From: Streptomyces sp. NBC_01476
GTDB taxonomy: Bacteria > Actinomycetota > Actinomycetes > Streptomycetales > Streptomycetaceae
Assembly (NCBI RefSeq): GCF_036227265.1
Contig: NZ_CP109446.1
Span: 3,543,001 to 3,607,000, forward strand
Direction: 5' to 3'
DNA length: 64,000 nt
Position 1 is the stretch's first letter; each line of letters begins with the position of its first letter. The position numbers and the translations under genes are program-made. Of this stretch, positions 27,501-36,300 are shown piece by piece. The notes beneath the pieces are model-generated. The model searched no databases. It saw nothing but the letters and a program-made list of their open reading frames with translations, and was not told the DNA's origin.

Positions 27501-28558
27501 GGCCGCCAGCTCAGTGCGCCGGACAGGTCGATGACCACGGTGTTCCGGAAGCCGGCCCGGTCGAAGCGGTGCCCGGAGGGCAGCTGGCCGCCGTCGATGA
27601 CCACGACGGTGAACGGCTCGTCCTTGGCGGGGACCGCGGCCAGGTCGAACGCCGGGCGTTCGGTGAACTCCTCGCCGAGCAGGTCCTCCAGCTCGTTGGC
27701 GGTGCCGGTGATCAGCCGGGCCGGCCCCGCGCCGTCGGCCTCGTGCGGGTGCAGGGTGTGCGGCAGCCACTTGACCCAGTCCCACTCCGCGCGCCGCTCC
27801 GGTGCGACGCAGAAGGCGATCATCAGGTCCTGCGGGGCGTGCATGACGGCGAGCTGGGCGACCAGGGCGCGGGCGGCGGCGGCCACCTGCTCGCGGTCGC
27901 CGCGCAGCAGTACCCGGGCCCAGGTGCGCAGGAAGATCGCGATGGGCTGGTCGGGCACCGTGGAGTAGGCGTTGATGAAGGCGCGCAGCGCGTGCGCGGT
28001 CAGCGGGTCGAGGTCGTCGACCGGCTTGGCGGCGGTGGTGCTCAGCCGCAGTCCGAGCCGCTGGTCGCCGACGGCCAGCCGGACCTCGGCGAAGTCGTCG
28101 TCGGACGGGCGGCGTTCCCACAGCCGGGAAGTGCCGGCGAAGGACCACAGGGCACTCGGCTCGGGGTGCCGCCAGGCCAGCGCGCGCTGCTGGTCGGCCA
28201 CCGCCCGCCGCACCCGGCGCCGTACGCCGCCGAGGTAGCGCAGATAGTCCCGGCGGGCGCCTTTGAGCTTGGTCTTCCGCTCGGTGCCGGAGCGCATCAA
28301 CTGGCCCACCAGCATGGTGCCCATGGCGATCACCATCATGCCGACGACCAGATAGGTGATCGGGCTCGAAGCGGTGCCCGGCCGGGTGTAGAGCAGCACG
28401 ATCGCACCGGACATCACCGCCATCGGCAGGTAGGTCATCAGCGCGTTGCCGCTGGTGGCGGGCTCCGACATCACCGGCGGTTCCTGGAGAGCCAGGTCAC
28501 CTTCGGGCATGTCGGGGCCGTTGCGGCGGGCCGGCCGGCGGAAGAACACCACGCTCAA
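24506..28558 (-). CDS. eccC: Type VII secretion ATPase EccC (EccCa-EccCb fused)
   Basis: A 1350-aa FtsK/SpoIIIE-type motor. Two N-terminal membrane segments (residues ~40-58 and 66-90) precede a DUF-type region and three ATPase domains. Walker A motifs are GATGSGKSE (~484), GGPQSGKST (~840) and GDTESGKTN (~1139), and Walker B motifs are VVDEFSE, LVIDGWS and LIDDYD. The single-chain form combines mycobacterial EccCa and EccCb. The start appears to be TTG (LSVVFFRRPARR) behind GAGGTG; nearby GTG codons are alternatives. EccC recognises the C-termini of Esx substrates and drives secretion. It is divergent from eccD across 258 bp. Confidence 0.97.
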   Translation of the reverse strand: MSVVFFRRPARRNGPDMPEGDLALQEPPVMSEPATSGNALMTYLPMAVMSGAIVLLYTRPGTASSPITYLVVGMMVIAMGTMLVGQLMRSGTERKTKLKGARRDYLRYLGGVRRRVRRAVADQQRALAWRHPEPSALWSFAGTSRLWERRPSDDDFAEVRLAVGDQRLGLRLSTTAAKPVDDLDPLTAHALRAFINAYSTVPDQPIAIFLRTWARVLLRGDREQVAAAARALVAQLAVMHAPQDLMIAFCVAPERRAEWDWVKWLPHTLHPHEADGAGPARLITGTANELEDLLGEEFTERPAFDLAAVPAKDEPFTVVVIDGGQLPSGHRFDRAGFRNTVVIDLSGALSWRPGRTVLRLELKDGDVGLVRTDRNRKETVTPLGRADALGPAAARALAALLAPMRTGDSAETARPLDADIQLTSLLGIPDLHRHDPNVYWQRRASSEAGRLRVPIAMGADGRPVELDIKESAQGGMGPHGMLIGATGSGKSELLRTLVLGLALTHSSETLNFVLVDFKGGATFLGLDELPHTSAVITNLADEAALVSRMQDALHGELIRRQELLRAAGNYTSALEYERARASGTPLAPLPSLFVVVDEFSELLAAHREFMDLFVMIGRLGRSLGVHLLLASQRLDEGRMHQLESHLSYRVGLRTFSAMESRGVLGVPDAYELPSQPGSGFLKSGIEALTRFRAAYVSGVYRQRSGALAQAQVASQVVPWTGEWVASRQPAPDPEPEPVRDPAMSEPDAGADSLLSVAIDRLRDAGPPAHQVWLPPLDLPPTLDRLLPPLSPDPQYGLTTADWPQRGKLTVPVGIIDRPFEQQRDLLTVDLSGAGGHVAVAGGPQSGKSTVVRTLIAALCLTHTPREVQFYCLDFGGGTLSSLAGLPHVGGVAGRLDHERIGRTLAEITSLLARRERLFLDNGIDSMATLRRRRAAGEFTDEPHGDVFLVIDGWSTVRQDFQDHVPVINQLAARGLSYGIHLITTSNRWVELSSQIRDQSATRLELRMGDPLDSMVDIRRAGSVPRIPGRGLTIDSKLHFLMALPRIDGIESATELADGVSDLVSAVAESWTGPAAPPVRMLPTMLPAGELPGLELSAVGVRPGAGKAETARRFRMPIGVEETELGAAWHDFAETPHLVAFGDTESGKTNLLRLFAKNISERFTPAEARILVVDFRRELVEAVPEPYRLGHAVSVDQLRELVDGVARALKTRAPGPEITPARMRLADWWRGPRLFVLIDDYDLVANPMRNPFEPLLEHLPLGYEVGFHMVVSRAAAGAMRGINDPLIRRLLEVNAPGLLLSCPPSEGYLFNNTKPRLLPPGRGMYITRRSTVQIQTAMVVEDVEDRVPDLL

Positions 28559-28816
28559 CGGAAGTTCACCTCGGGACGTGTCAGGCGGAACAGCTGTGAA
28601 CGCGGTACCCGCGGCGGCCGCTGTGACACCGCGTGCAGAGCGCGCGATCGCATCACACCACGGATCGGTGTCCTGTCAACACCGCGAGTGGAACGCCCCG
28701 TTGGCCGATTCTTAGCCCACTCGTCACAACCACGAGGTAAGTTGCGCATTCAATCGCACTGTGGGGCGGGAACCGAAGGACGACGGAAACGCGCGTAGCG
28801 GAAGGCCAGGCATCTG
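28559..28816. promoter_or_regulatory. Divergent eccC/eccD promoter region
   Basis: The gap between divergent eccC and eccD. Its right half (about 28670-28780) is A/T-enriched compared with flanking genes, as expected for promoters. No convincing hexamer pair or operator palindrome was found. Confidence 0.4.
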
Positions 28817-30241
28817 ATGAGTGAAGGGTCGGTTGCGAGTCTGCCAGGGGCCGCTGGACTGTCCGGGCTGTGCCGGCTGACGGTACGGGCCCCGGCCACG
28901 ACCCTCGATCTCGCGGTCCCGTCCGACATCCCGGTGGCCGACCTGCTGCCGGTCATCGTCGGGCACGCCGGGGACGAGCTGCCGGAAGCCGGTCTGGAAC
29001 ACGGCGGCTGGGCGCTGCAGCGCATCGGCGGTCCGCCGCTCGACCCCGAAGGCACCCCGCAGTCGCTGGAGTTGCGCGACGGCGAGGTGCTGCTGCTGCG
29101 GCCGCTCTCCGAGACGCTGCCGCCGGTGCGCTTCGACAACCTGGTGGACGGGGTGTCGTCCACCATCCGCGGCCTGCCGCACTCCTGGTCGCCCGCGGTG
29201 AGCCGCTGGTCGCTGCGGGCGGTGCTGCTCGCGGTGCTGACCGCGGCCCTGGTGCTGCTGGCGCTGTCCGGCGGCGACCGGCCGTCGCGGGCCGCGCTGG
29301 CCGCGGGCGCGGCGCTGCTGGCGCTTGCCGGGGCGGGCGCCGCCGCCCGGGTGCTGGACGACCTGCCGGGCGCGGTGCTGCTCGGCCTGGTCACCGGGCC
29401 GTTCGCCGCGCTGTGCGGGGCGCTCGCGGTGGGCGGGGCGGACGGCGCGACCGGCGCCCATCTGGTCGGTGCCCGCTGGCTCGCCGCCTCCGCCGCCTGG
29501 GGGATCGCGACCGCGCTGGCGCTGACGGTGGTGGCCGCCTACCCGGTGGCGTTCGTGCCGAGCATCGTGGTGGCGCTGGCCGGGGTGATCGGCTCGGTGC
29601 TGATGCTCGCGATGTCGGCGGGCCTGGACGAGGCCGGTGCGGCGGTCGCGGTGCCCGCGGTGATCTTCGGGGCGTTCGTACCGATGCTGTCGTTCTCGCT
29701 GTCCGGGCTGAAGCTGCCGCCGCTGCCCACCAACGCGGAGCAGCTGCAGGAGGGCATCGACCCGTACCCCAGCGAGGAGGTGACCGCCCGCACCAAGGCC
29801 ACCGACCACTGGATGACCGGTCTGTACGCGGCGGTCGGGGTGATCTGCGCGGCCTGCCTGGCCGGGCTCGCCCACCAGCCGCGCACCCCGCAGCTGCTGG
29901 CCGGCGGGCTGCTGGCGCTGGTCCTGCTGCTGCACGGCCGGAACCTCGGCAATGCCTGGCAGCGGCTCGCGCTGGTCCTGCCGGGCGCGCTGGGCGCGGT
30001 GCTGCTGACCGTGTGCGCGGCCCGGCAGCACGGCGCGGACGGACAGTTCGGCGCGGTCGCGGCACTGCTCGCGGTCGGTGTCGGGGTGACCGTCGTGTCC
30101 TGGACGGTGCCGGGCCGGCGGCTGCTGCCGTACTGGGGCCGGGCCGGTGACCTGCTGCAGTCCGCGGCGGCCATCGGGCTGCTGCCGTCGGTGCTGTGGG
30201 TGCTGGACGTGTACGCGGACCTGCGCGGGATCAAGGGCTGA
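28817..30241 (+). CDS. eccD: Type VII secretion integral membrane protein EccD
   Basis: A 474-aa protein with an N-terminal ubiquitin-like domain (residues ~10-105, CRLTVRAPATTLDLAVPSD) followed by 11 predicted membrane helices, from WSLRAVLLAVLTAALVLLAL to SAAAIGLLPSVLWVLDVY. This is the standard EccD topology; EccD forms the main membrane channel vestibule of ESX systems. The stop is 6 bp before the eccB start, so the two form an operon. Length agrees with the family. Confidence 0.96.
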   Translation: MSEGSVASLPGAAGLSGLCRLTVRAPATTLDLAVPSDIPVADLLPVIVGHAGDELPEAGLEHGGWALQRIGGPPLDPEGTPQSLELRDGEVLLLRPLSETLPPVRFDNLVDGVSSTIRGLPHSWSPAVSRWSLRAVLLAVLTAALVLLALSGGDRPSRAALAAGAALLALAGAGAAARVLDDLPGAVLLGLVTGPFAALCGALAVGGADGATGAHLVGARWLAASAAWGIATALALTVVAAYPVAFVPSIVVALAGVIGSVLMLAMSAGLDEAGAAVAVPAVIFGAFVPMLSFSLSGLKLPPLPTNAEQLQEGIDPYPSEEVTARTKATDHWMTGLYAAVGVICAACLAGLAHQPRTPQLLAGGLLALVLLLHGRNLGNAWQRLALVLPGALGAVLLTVCAARQHGADGQFGAVAALLAVGVGVTVVSWTVPGRRLLPYWGRAGDLLQSAAAIGLLPSVLWVLDVYADLRGIKG

Positions 30242-30247
30242 GCGGCC

Positions 30248-31765
30248 GTGCAGACCAGACGCGATCAGGTCCAGGCACACCGCTTCGTCGTCTCCCGGCT
30301 GACCACGGGACTGCTGCGCACCGATCCGGACGCCCCGGAGAGCCCGAACAGCCGCACCAACCGCGGGATGGTGCTCGGCAGTGCCCTCGGGGTGGTGGTC
30401 GCGGTGGGCTTCCTGGTGTTCGGCTTCATCTCGCCGGGCGGCTCGACCGCCTGGCAGGACCCGAAGACGCTGATCGTCGAATCGGGCACCGGCAACCGGT
30501 ACTTGTACGACGGCACGCTGCGGCCGATCCGCAACTACTCCTCGGCCCGGCTGATCGTGGGCGCCGACCTCAAGCCCCGTACGGTGCCGGCGAAGTCGCT
30601 CAACGGCACGGTGCACGGCAGTGCGGTGGGCATCGACGGCGCGCCCGACGCGCTGCCGCCGGCCCGCGACCTGGACACCGGCCCGTGGGAGGTGTGCGCG
30701 TCGACCCGGGCCACCGAGACCGGGGGCAGCGCGCCGGCCACCTCCCTGGTGGTGGACGGCGACAAGCCCGGGGCCGGCCTCGGCGGCGGGCAGGCACTGC
30801 TGGTCAGCGGCCCGGACGGCACGTACTACCTGCTGTGGCACGGCAACCGCTTCAAGCTGGCGTCCGGCACCGCGACCGCCGACGCGCTCGGCTACGGCAC
30901 CGTCACGCCGCTGCCGGTGTCCGCGCCGTTCCTGGACGCGCTGCCGGCCAGCACCGACCTGGCGCCGCCGGACATGCCCGGGCAGGGCGAGCCGGGCCCG
31001 GTGCTGGACGGCCGGCCGACCCGGGTGGGCCAGGTGTTCGCGGTGGAGGCGCCGGGCTCGGCGAAGCAGTACTACCTGCTCCAGCGGGCCGGCCTGGTCC
31101 CGATCAGCACCACGCAGGCGGCGCTGGCGCTCAGTGCTCCCGACGAGCGGTCGAAGTCGTATGCCGGTTCCCCGCCGGTCGCGGTGCCGATCGCCGCCGA
31201 CGCGCTCAACGGCCGCCTGGTGCGCGGAACGTCCGGCGCCGACACCGCACTGCCGGCCACCCCGCCGACCGTGCTGCCCGTTTCCGACGGACAGGCTGCC
31301 TGTATACGACTGGACACCAGCGGTGCCGGCACGGACGGCGACGCATCCTCGGACGGCGGTCTGATCAGCATCGCGCTGATGCCCGCGGCCGATGTCATCG
31401 ACCCGGCGTCCGCCACCGCGAAGGCCCCGGCGTCGCCCGCGTGCCTGCCGGTGGACGCGGTGGTGGTGCCGCCGGACGGCGGCAGCCTGGTCCGGGCGCT
31501 CGACGCGGGCGGCACCCCGGTCGGCGCCACCACGTATCTGGTCACCGACGCCGGGGTGAAGTACCTGATCCCGTCCGCGACCGCGGCGAAGGCGCTCGGT
31601 TACGACCTCGACGCCGCCCGCGGCCTGCCCTCGCCGCTGCTGGCGATGGTCCCGACCGGGCCGGACCTCTCACCTGCGAACGCCGTACAGGGCCGGGCCG
31701 ACAGCACCGGGACCCCCGGCTGCTCGTCCCCGGCCGCCCCGACTGCCGCTCTCCCGAAAAGTTGA
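30248..31765 (+). CDS. eccB: Type VII secretion protein EccB
   Basis: A 505-aa protein with a GTG start. The N-terminal cytoplasmic helix (QTRRDQVQAHRFVVSRLTTGLL) is the conserved EccB opening. One membrane segment (residues ~41-62) is followed by a large extracytoplasmic domain, within which repeated VSAPFLDALP-, QYYLLQRAGLVPIS- and YLVTDAGVKYLIPS-type motifs correspond to the R-repeats of EccB. EccB forms the outer, periplasm-like part of the ESX complex. It is translationally close to eccD (6 bp). The gene ends before a 257-bp A/T-rich gap leading to the esx genes. Confidence 0.96.
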   Translation: MQTRRDQVQAHRFVVSRLTTGLLRTDPDAPESPNSRTNRGMVLGSALGVVVAVGFLVFGFISPGGSTAWQDPKTLIVESGTGNRYLYDGTLRPIRNYSSARLIVGADLKPRTVPAKSLNGTVHGSAVGIDGAPDALPPARDLDTGPWEVCASTRATETGGSAPATSLVVDGDKPGAGLGGGQALLVSGPDGTYYLLWHGNRFKLASGTATADALGYGTVTPLPVSAPFLDALPASTDLAPPDMPGQGEPGPVLDGRPTRVGQVFAVEAPGSAKQYYLLQRAGLVPISTTQAALALSAPDERSKSYAGSPPVAVPIAADALNGRLVRGTSGADTALPATPPTVLPVSDGQAACIRLDTSGAGTDGDASSDGGLISIALMPAADVIDPASATAKAPASPACLPVDAVVVPPDGGSLVRALDAGGTPVGATTYLVTDAGVKYLIPSATAAKALGYDLDAARGLPSPLLAMVPTGPDLSPANAVQGRADSTGTPGCSSPAAPTAALPKS

Positions 31766-32022
31766 GTACAGATGGTTCTCATTTCGCGGAAATCTCCCGG
31801 CAGCATTCTCACTTCGGTCGGCACATCCGTACCGACCGGAACTGATACACCGTCACATTTGTTCCCTTGCGAGCGCGTTGACAGCGGACTTACGCTGACG
31901 CGCGATTGCAATTCGAGCGCGTCACCAACCGTTGTCCCCCCGGTACGGAGTCGGCGCCCACCGGCGCTGCGTACCGGACGGCACGGGACCGGTGCCGCCT
32001 GCATTTGGGGAAGGACATCGGT
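31766..32022 (+). promoter_or_regulatory. A/T-rich leader before the esx genes
   Basis: The region contains a hairpin, CGGTCGG (31815-31821) with CCGACCG (31832-31838), which may terminate the eccDB transcript. It also contains a perfect TTGACA (31878-31883) that could be a -35 element. A matching -10 at standard spacing is weak (around 31901-31909). The leader ends with AAGGA ahead of the first esx-like gene. A separate promoter for the esx genes is likely. Confidence 0.5.
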
Positions 32023-32391
32023 ATGAGCACCCCGTCAGGCAATCTTCAGCAGTCATCGACCGCCACCTATGCCACCGCGGTTCAGTATCTGGAGGGCGCC
32101 CGTTCCCAGATGGCCGCGGTCCAGGGACAGGTCGCCGACGCGGCAGCCACCCTGAGCGCCCACTACCAGGGCCCCGACGGTCACGCCTACGCGCAGGTGA
32201 TGGCGAACTGGTCGGCCGAGGTCGACCGGATCAAGGCGACCTGTGAGGCGATGGAGAACCAGCTCGACAACAGCCTCATGGCATCCAACAAGACCCAGAG
32301 CGACAACTCCGGCGCGGTGCAGCAGGCCGGCCACCTGTCGATCAGTCACGGCTCGGTCTCCGACGGCGTCTACTCCAGCCTGACCAGCTGA
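32023..32391 (+). CDS. WXG100/ESAT-6-like T7SS protein (YxG variant)
   Basis: A 122-aa helical protein starting at ATG behind AAGGA. Two predicted helices (TATYATAVQYLEGARSQMAA... and HAYAQVMANWSAEVDRIKATCEAM) flank the turn HYQGPDGHAY, where Tyr-Gln-Gly stands in the WxG position. This is a common actinobacterial variant of the WXG100 hairpin. The C-terminal tail is polar (SHGSVSDGVYSS) without a clear YxxxD/E signal. It is followed at 48 bp by a second WXG100 gene, so the two probably form the heterodimer pair typical of ESX systems. Confidence 0.9.
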   Translation: MSTPSGNLQQSSTATYATAVQYLEGARSQMAAVQGQVADAAATLSAHYQGPDGHAYAQVMANWSAEVDRIKATCEAMENQLDNSLMASNKTQSDNSGAVQQAGHLSISHGSVSDGVYSSLTS

Positions 32392-32439
32392 GGCTTCCAC
32401 AGCAGACCACCCCCCACCCCCTCGAGATCTGGAGTTCCC

Positions 32440-32751
32440 ATGTCCGCCGAGGACGGCATCTACATCGATCACGGCCAGGCACTGACCTTCTCCCAGGAGA
32501 TGCAGGACCAGACGAAGCGCATCGCGTCGATCGTCAGTGAACTGCAGAGCAACCTCGCCACCATCGTCGGCTCCTGGCTCGGCCCGGACCGCGACATCTA
32601 CTACAACAAGGTCCAGCCGGCCTGGAACTCCGAGGTCTCGGCGCTCAGCACGATCCTGAGCAGCCACGCCCAGACGCTGGACGGCATCTCGGACAACTAC
32701 AAGCAGACCGTCTACCGCAACGCGCAGGGCTTCGAAGAGATCAAGTTCTGA
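32440..32751 (+). CDS. WXG100 family T7SS substrate (Esx)
   Basis: A 103-aa helix-turn-helix protein with the central motif SWLGPDRDIYY (WxG). The first helix (QALTFSQEMQDQTKRIASIV) and second helix (VQPAWNSEVSALSTILSSH) are amphipathic. GGAG lies 6 nt upstream of the ATG. Length and composition are standard for CFP-10/ESAT-6-like proteins; there is no Cys. It is paired with the upstream gene and followed by a strong hairpin. It is probably secreted by the EccBCD machine as a dimer with its neighbour. Confidence 0.94.
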   Translation: MSAEDGIYIDHGQALTFSQEMQDQTKRIASIVSELQSNLATIVGSWLGPDRDIYYNKVQPAWNSEVSALSTILSSHAQTLDGISDNYKQTVYRNAQGFEEIKF

Positions 32752-32768
32752 CCGTCGCCCGCACCACC

Positions 32769-32819
32769 GCGGCCGAGGCCCCGCCCCGCGAGCAGCTCCC
32801 GGGGCGGGCCCTCGGCCGC
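32769..32819 (+). terminator. Strong hairpin after the esx pair
   Basis: The 20-nt arms 32769-32788 and 32800-32819 pair with one mismatch around an 11-nt loop. The hairpin is 17 bp after the esx stop and before the next ribosome-binding site, so it probably terminates or attenuates transcription into the large downstream genes. Confidence 0.75.
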
Positions 32820-32865
32820 ACCCCCCGCGTTCCACCAGGCTCCCCCAGCGAGGAGGCAACCCGGC

Positions 32866-33291
32866 ATGGCCGATCTGACGAAGCTCGACGCGGACGCCCT
32901 GCACGCGTTCATCAACAACGACGTGACCACCTTCATCAACGACCTGGTCGCGATCCGCAAGGCCGGGCAGACCCCGCCGGCGCTCTACGACTACAGCACC
33001 TCCCCGCACCCGGTCGTGATGGGCCAGATGGGGGGCGACGACGCCACCGGCGGCAAGGCGGTGATCGCCAACGCGCAGGCCGCCGCCAAGGCCATCGACC
33101 AGGTGTTCAACAAGCACAAGAGCGCCATGGACGATCTCAAGCGCGAGCTGGAGAACGTCATCACCACCATGCTGAAGACCCAGGGCGACAGCCTGGCCAC
33201 CGTCGACGGCCAGAAGTTCCTGACCGCGATCAAGGACTACGACTTCGACCTCAGCGGCAGCTCCCAGCAGGGCCCCCCGGCGACCACCTGA
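32866..33291 (+). CDS. Helical T7SS-locus protein, 141 aa
   Basis: A 141-aa cysteine-free protein with a strong GAGGAGG site. It is mostly helical: residues ~5-32 (KLDADALHAFINNDVTTFINDLVAIRK) and ~65-110 (KAVIANAQAAAKAIDQVFNKHKSAMDDLKRELENVITTMLKTQ). These would form an Esx-like hairpin of about WXG100 size or slightly larger, but no WxG is present. The C-terminus is a short polar tail. It precedes the AAWKG-type gene by 61 bp in the same orientation, so it may be its partner or chaperone. The family is not recognised with certainty. Confidence 0.7.
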   Translation: MADLTKLDADALHAFINNDVTTFINDLVAIRKAGQTPPALYDYSTSPHPVVMGQMGGDDATGGKAVIANAQAAAKAIDQVFNKHKSAMDDLKRELENVITTMLKTQGDSLATVDGQKFLTAIKDYDFDLSGSSQQGPPATT

Positions 33292-33352
33292 GCCGGTCCC
33301 GGACCCTGTCGCCACCTGCACTCCCTGAGCACACCACCGGAGGGCGCCCGCC

Positions 33353-36300
33353 ATGGCCGCTGACAACTGGGAAAACATCCTCAACTTGATGACCGGCTTC
33401 ACGCTGGCCGACCGCGCCACCATCACCGGCAGCAAGGGCGCCGGCGGCATTCCGTGGATGGACGTGGAGATCAAGGGCATCACCATGGATCTGCTCGCCA
33501 AGAGCACTCCGCACGGTGACGGGATGGGCTTCGACATCGAGTTCTACTCCGGCACGGGTGACGATGTCGGCAAGTACCGGGCCACGGTGACGATCAAGGA
33601 CCAGACGGACGGCAGACAGTACTGGCAGCGCAGTCAGGCGGCGCTCAACGACCTGGTCAACTCACCGTGGAAGACGGCGGGCGCCACCTCCGACGCCGGC
33701 GGCACGCCCTCCCCCGACAACGGGGTGGACCTGAACTCCTTCAACCTGCTGGCGAAGGCGTTCGACAACGCGGGGACGTTCTTCACCCATCACACCGAGA
33801 CGCTCAAGCAGTGGGTCGAGAGTCTGGGTGACGAGAACGCGGCGTGGAGGGGCCAGGCGGCGGGCGTCTTCTGGCACTTGATCAACGACCTGCACGACAA
33901 GTACGACAACTACCGCTCCGAGCTGATGCCGCCGGGGTTCGCGCCGACCAACACCTCGGTGACGGACTCGAACTACCAGTCGAAGACCCTGCACGGCGAC
34001 TCGGTGATCGGCGCGCAGGTGAGCCTGCACAAGGCGCTGGTCGACCTCAACGACCACCTGGGCAAGTTCCTCAACAAGACCGGCAGCACCATCCCGGTGA
34101 CCCACCCGGACGGCAGCACCAGCTCCGACCCGGTCAGCGGCGACACCCGCGAGGTCCTGGCACAGGTCATGGTGGAGATCTCCGACTGGATCACCACCCA
34201 CAACGCCCGGCACGTGGCGCACTACTCGAAGTACAACCCCTACGGGGGTTACATGGGCAATCCGGGTGCCCCCATCACGGGTTACACCACCGACGCCGGC
34301 TACTCCGACACCACGACCTGGGGCAATCTCCATGACACCAGTACGTGGTCGGCGGCTGCCAACGAGGCGGTGAAGCGGTGGCAGACCAACATCGAGACGA
34401 ATCTCGACACGCCCGCCCGTACCACGGTGACCAACCTCCAGCAGGCCTGGAGCCGGGTGCTCGACCCCAACTGGGACACGACGTTCGCCTTCGAGGACAC
34501 CGGCTCCACCTCGCTCTCCGAGGAACTCCAGGAGGAGAAGCAGGAGCTCGCGCAGGAGAAGGCCGACAAGGCCCAGGAAGACCTGAACAACGAGCTCAAC
34601 AACCTGGGCAACAACATCAACGGGCTCGGGGACAACCTCAATGGCCTGGGCGACAACCTGAACGGCCTGGGGGACAACCTCAACGGGCTCGGCGACAACA
34701 TCAACGACGGCCTGAACAGCTTCGGCGACAACTTCAAGGGCTTCGGCGACGACATCAACAGCGGCCTCAACGGGCTGGGCGACAACCTCAATGGCCTCGG
34801 CGACAACATCAACAGCGGCCTGAACGGTTTCGGGGACAACTTCAACAGCGGTCTCAACGGGCTCGGGGACAACCTCAACGGCCTGGGCGACAACATCAAC
34901 AGCGGCCTCAGCGGCTTCGGCAACAACCTCAACGCCCTCGGCGGACCCAACGGGGCCGGCGGCCCGGACAGCTTCGGCGACAGCTTCAACGGTCTCGGCG
35001 ATCCCAACGGCCTCGGCGGCCCGAACGGCCTCGGGGACAACTTCAACGGCCTCGGCGATCCAGGCGCGTTGAACGGTCTGGGTGGTCCGTCGGGTGTGGA
35101 TGGTGGGGGTCCGATCTCGACGCAGACGGGGGATGGGACGTGGTTGACGCCGAATGGTCTGGTGCCGGGTGGGTCGGCGCCGGTGTTCACGAGTTCGGGT
35201 CCGGGTCCGACGGGGGTGCGGAACGCGGACGGGAGTGTCACCACGCAGAACGGGGACGGGAGTGTCACGACGACGTTCCCGGACGGGAGTTCGACGACGG
35301 TGCATCCGGACGGGACGGTGGTGACCGAGCATGGTGACGGGACGTCGCTGACGAGTCAGCTGGGGACGGGTCAGTCGCTGACGAATCCGGACGGGTCGAC
35401 GACGACGATCGGGCAGAACGGGGACATCTCGACGCATTTCCCGGACGGCAGTACGGTCACGCAGCATGGTGACGGGAGTCTGACGACGACGGGCGCGGAC
35501 GGGTCGAGCAGTACGCATTTCCCCAACGGGACGGTGGAGACGACCGGGGCGGACGGGTCGACGCAGGTGACCGCGCCGGATGGCAGCACGGTCACGCAGA
35601 ACGGTGACGGGAGTGTCACCACGCACTTCCCGGACGGGAGTTCCACCACGGTGGATCCGGACGGGACGGTGGTGACCCAGCACGGCGACGGGACGTCGCT
35701 GACCAGTCATCTGGGGGACGGGCAGTCGCTGACGAACCCGGACGGGTCGACGACCACGATCGGGGACAACGGGGACATCGGGACGCACTTCCCGGACGGC
35801 AGTACGGTCACGCAGCACGGGGACGGGAGTCTGACGACGGACTTCCCTGACGGGTCGAGTACGACGCATTTCCCCAACGGGGTGGTGGAGAACACCGGCA
35901 CGGACGGGATCACGCATCTGACGGCGCCGGACGGGACGACGATGACGCAGAACGCCGACGGGAGTCTGACGTCGGACTTCCCCGACGGGAGCAGTACGTC
36001 GCTGAGTCCGGACGGGACGGTGACGACGACGACGCCGGACGGGCACACGGTGACGACGCATCTGGGGGACGGGCAGTCGCTGGCCAACCCGGACGGGTCG
36101 ACGACCACGATCGGGGACAACGGGGGGATCACGACGCATTACCCGGACGGGAGTTCGGTGACGGTCAACCCGGACGGGACGGTGACCACCACCAACGCCA
36201 CGGGGACGGGGACGGGTCTGGGCGGGCTGGGGGGTCTGGACGGTCTGGGCGGGGATCAGCCGCCGGTGACGGTCGGGGGCGGCAGTGGGCTGTCGGGGGT

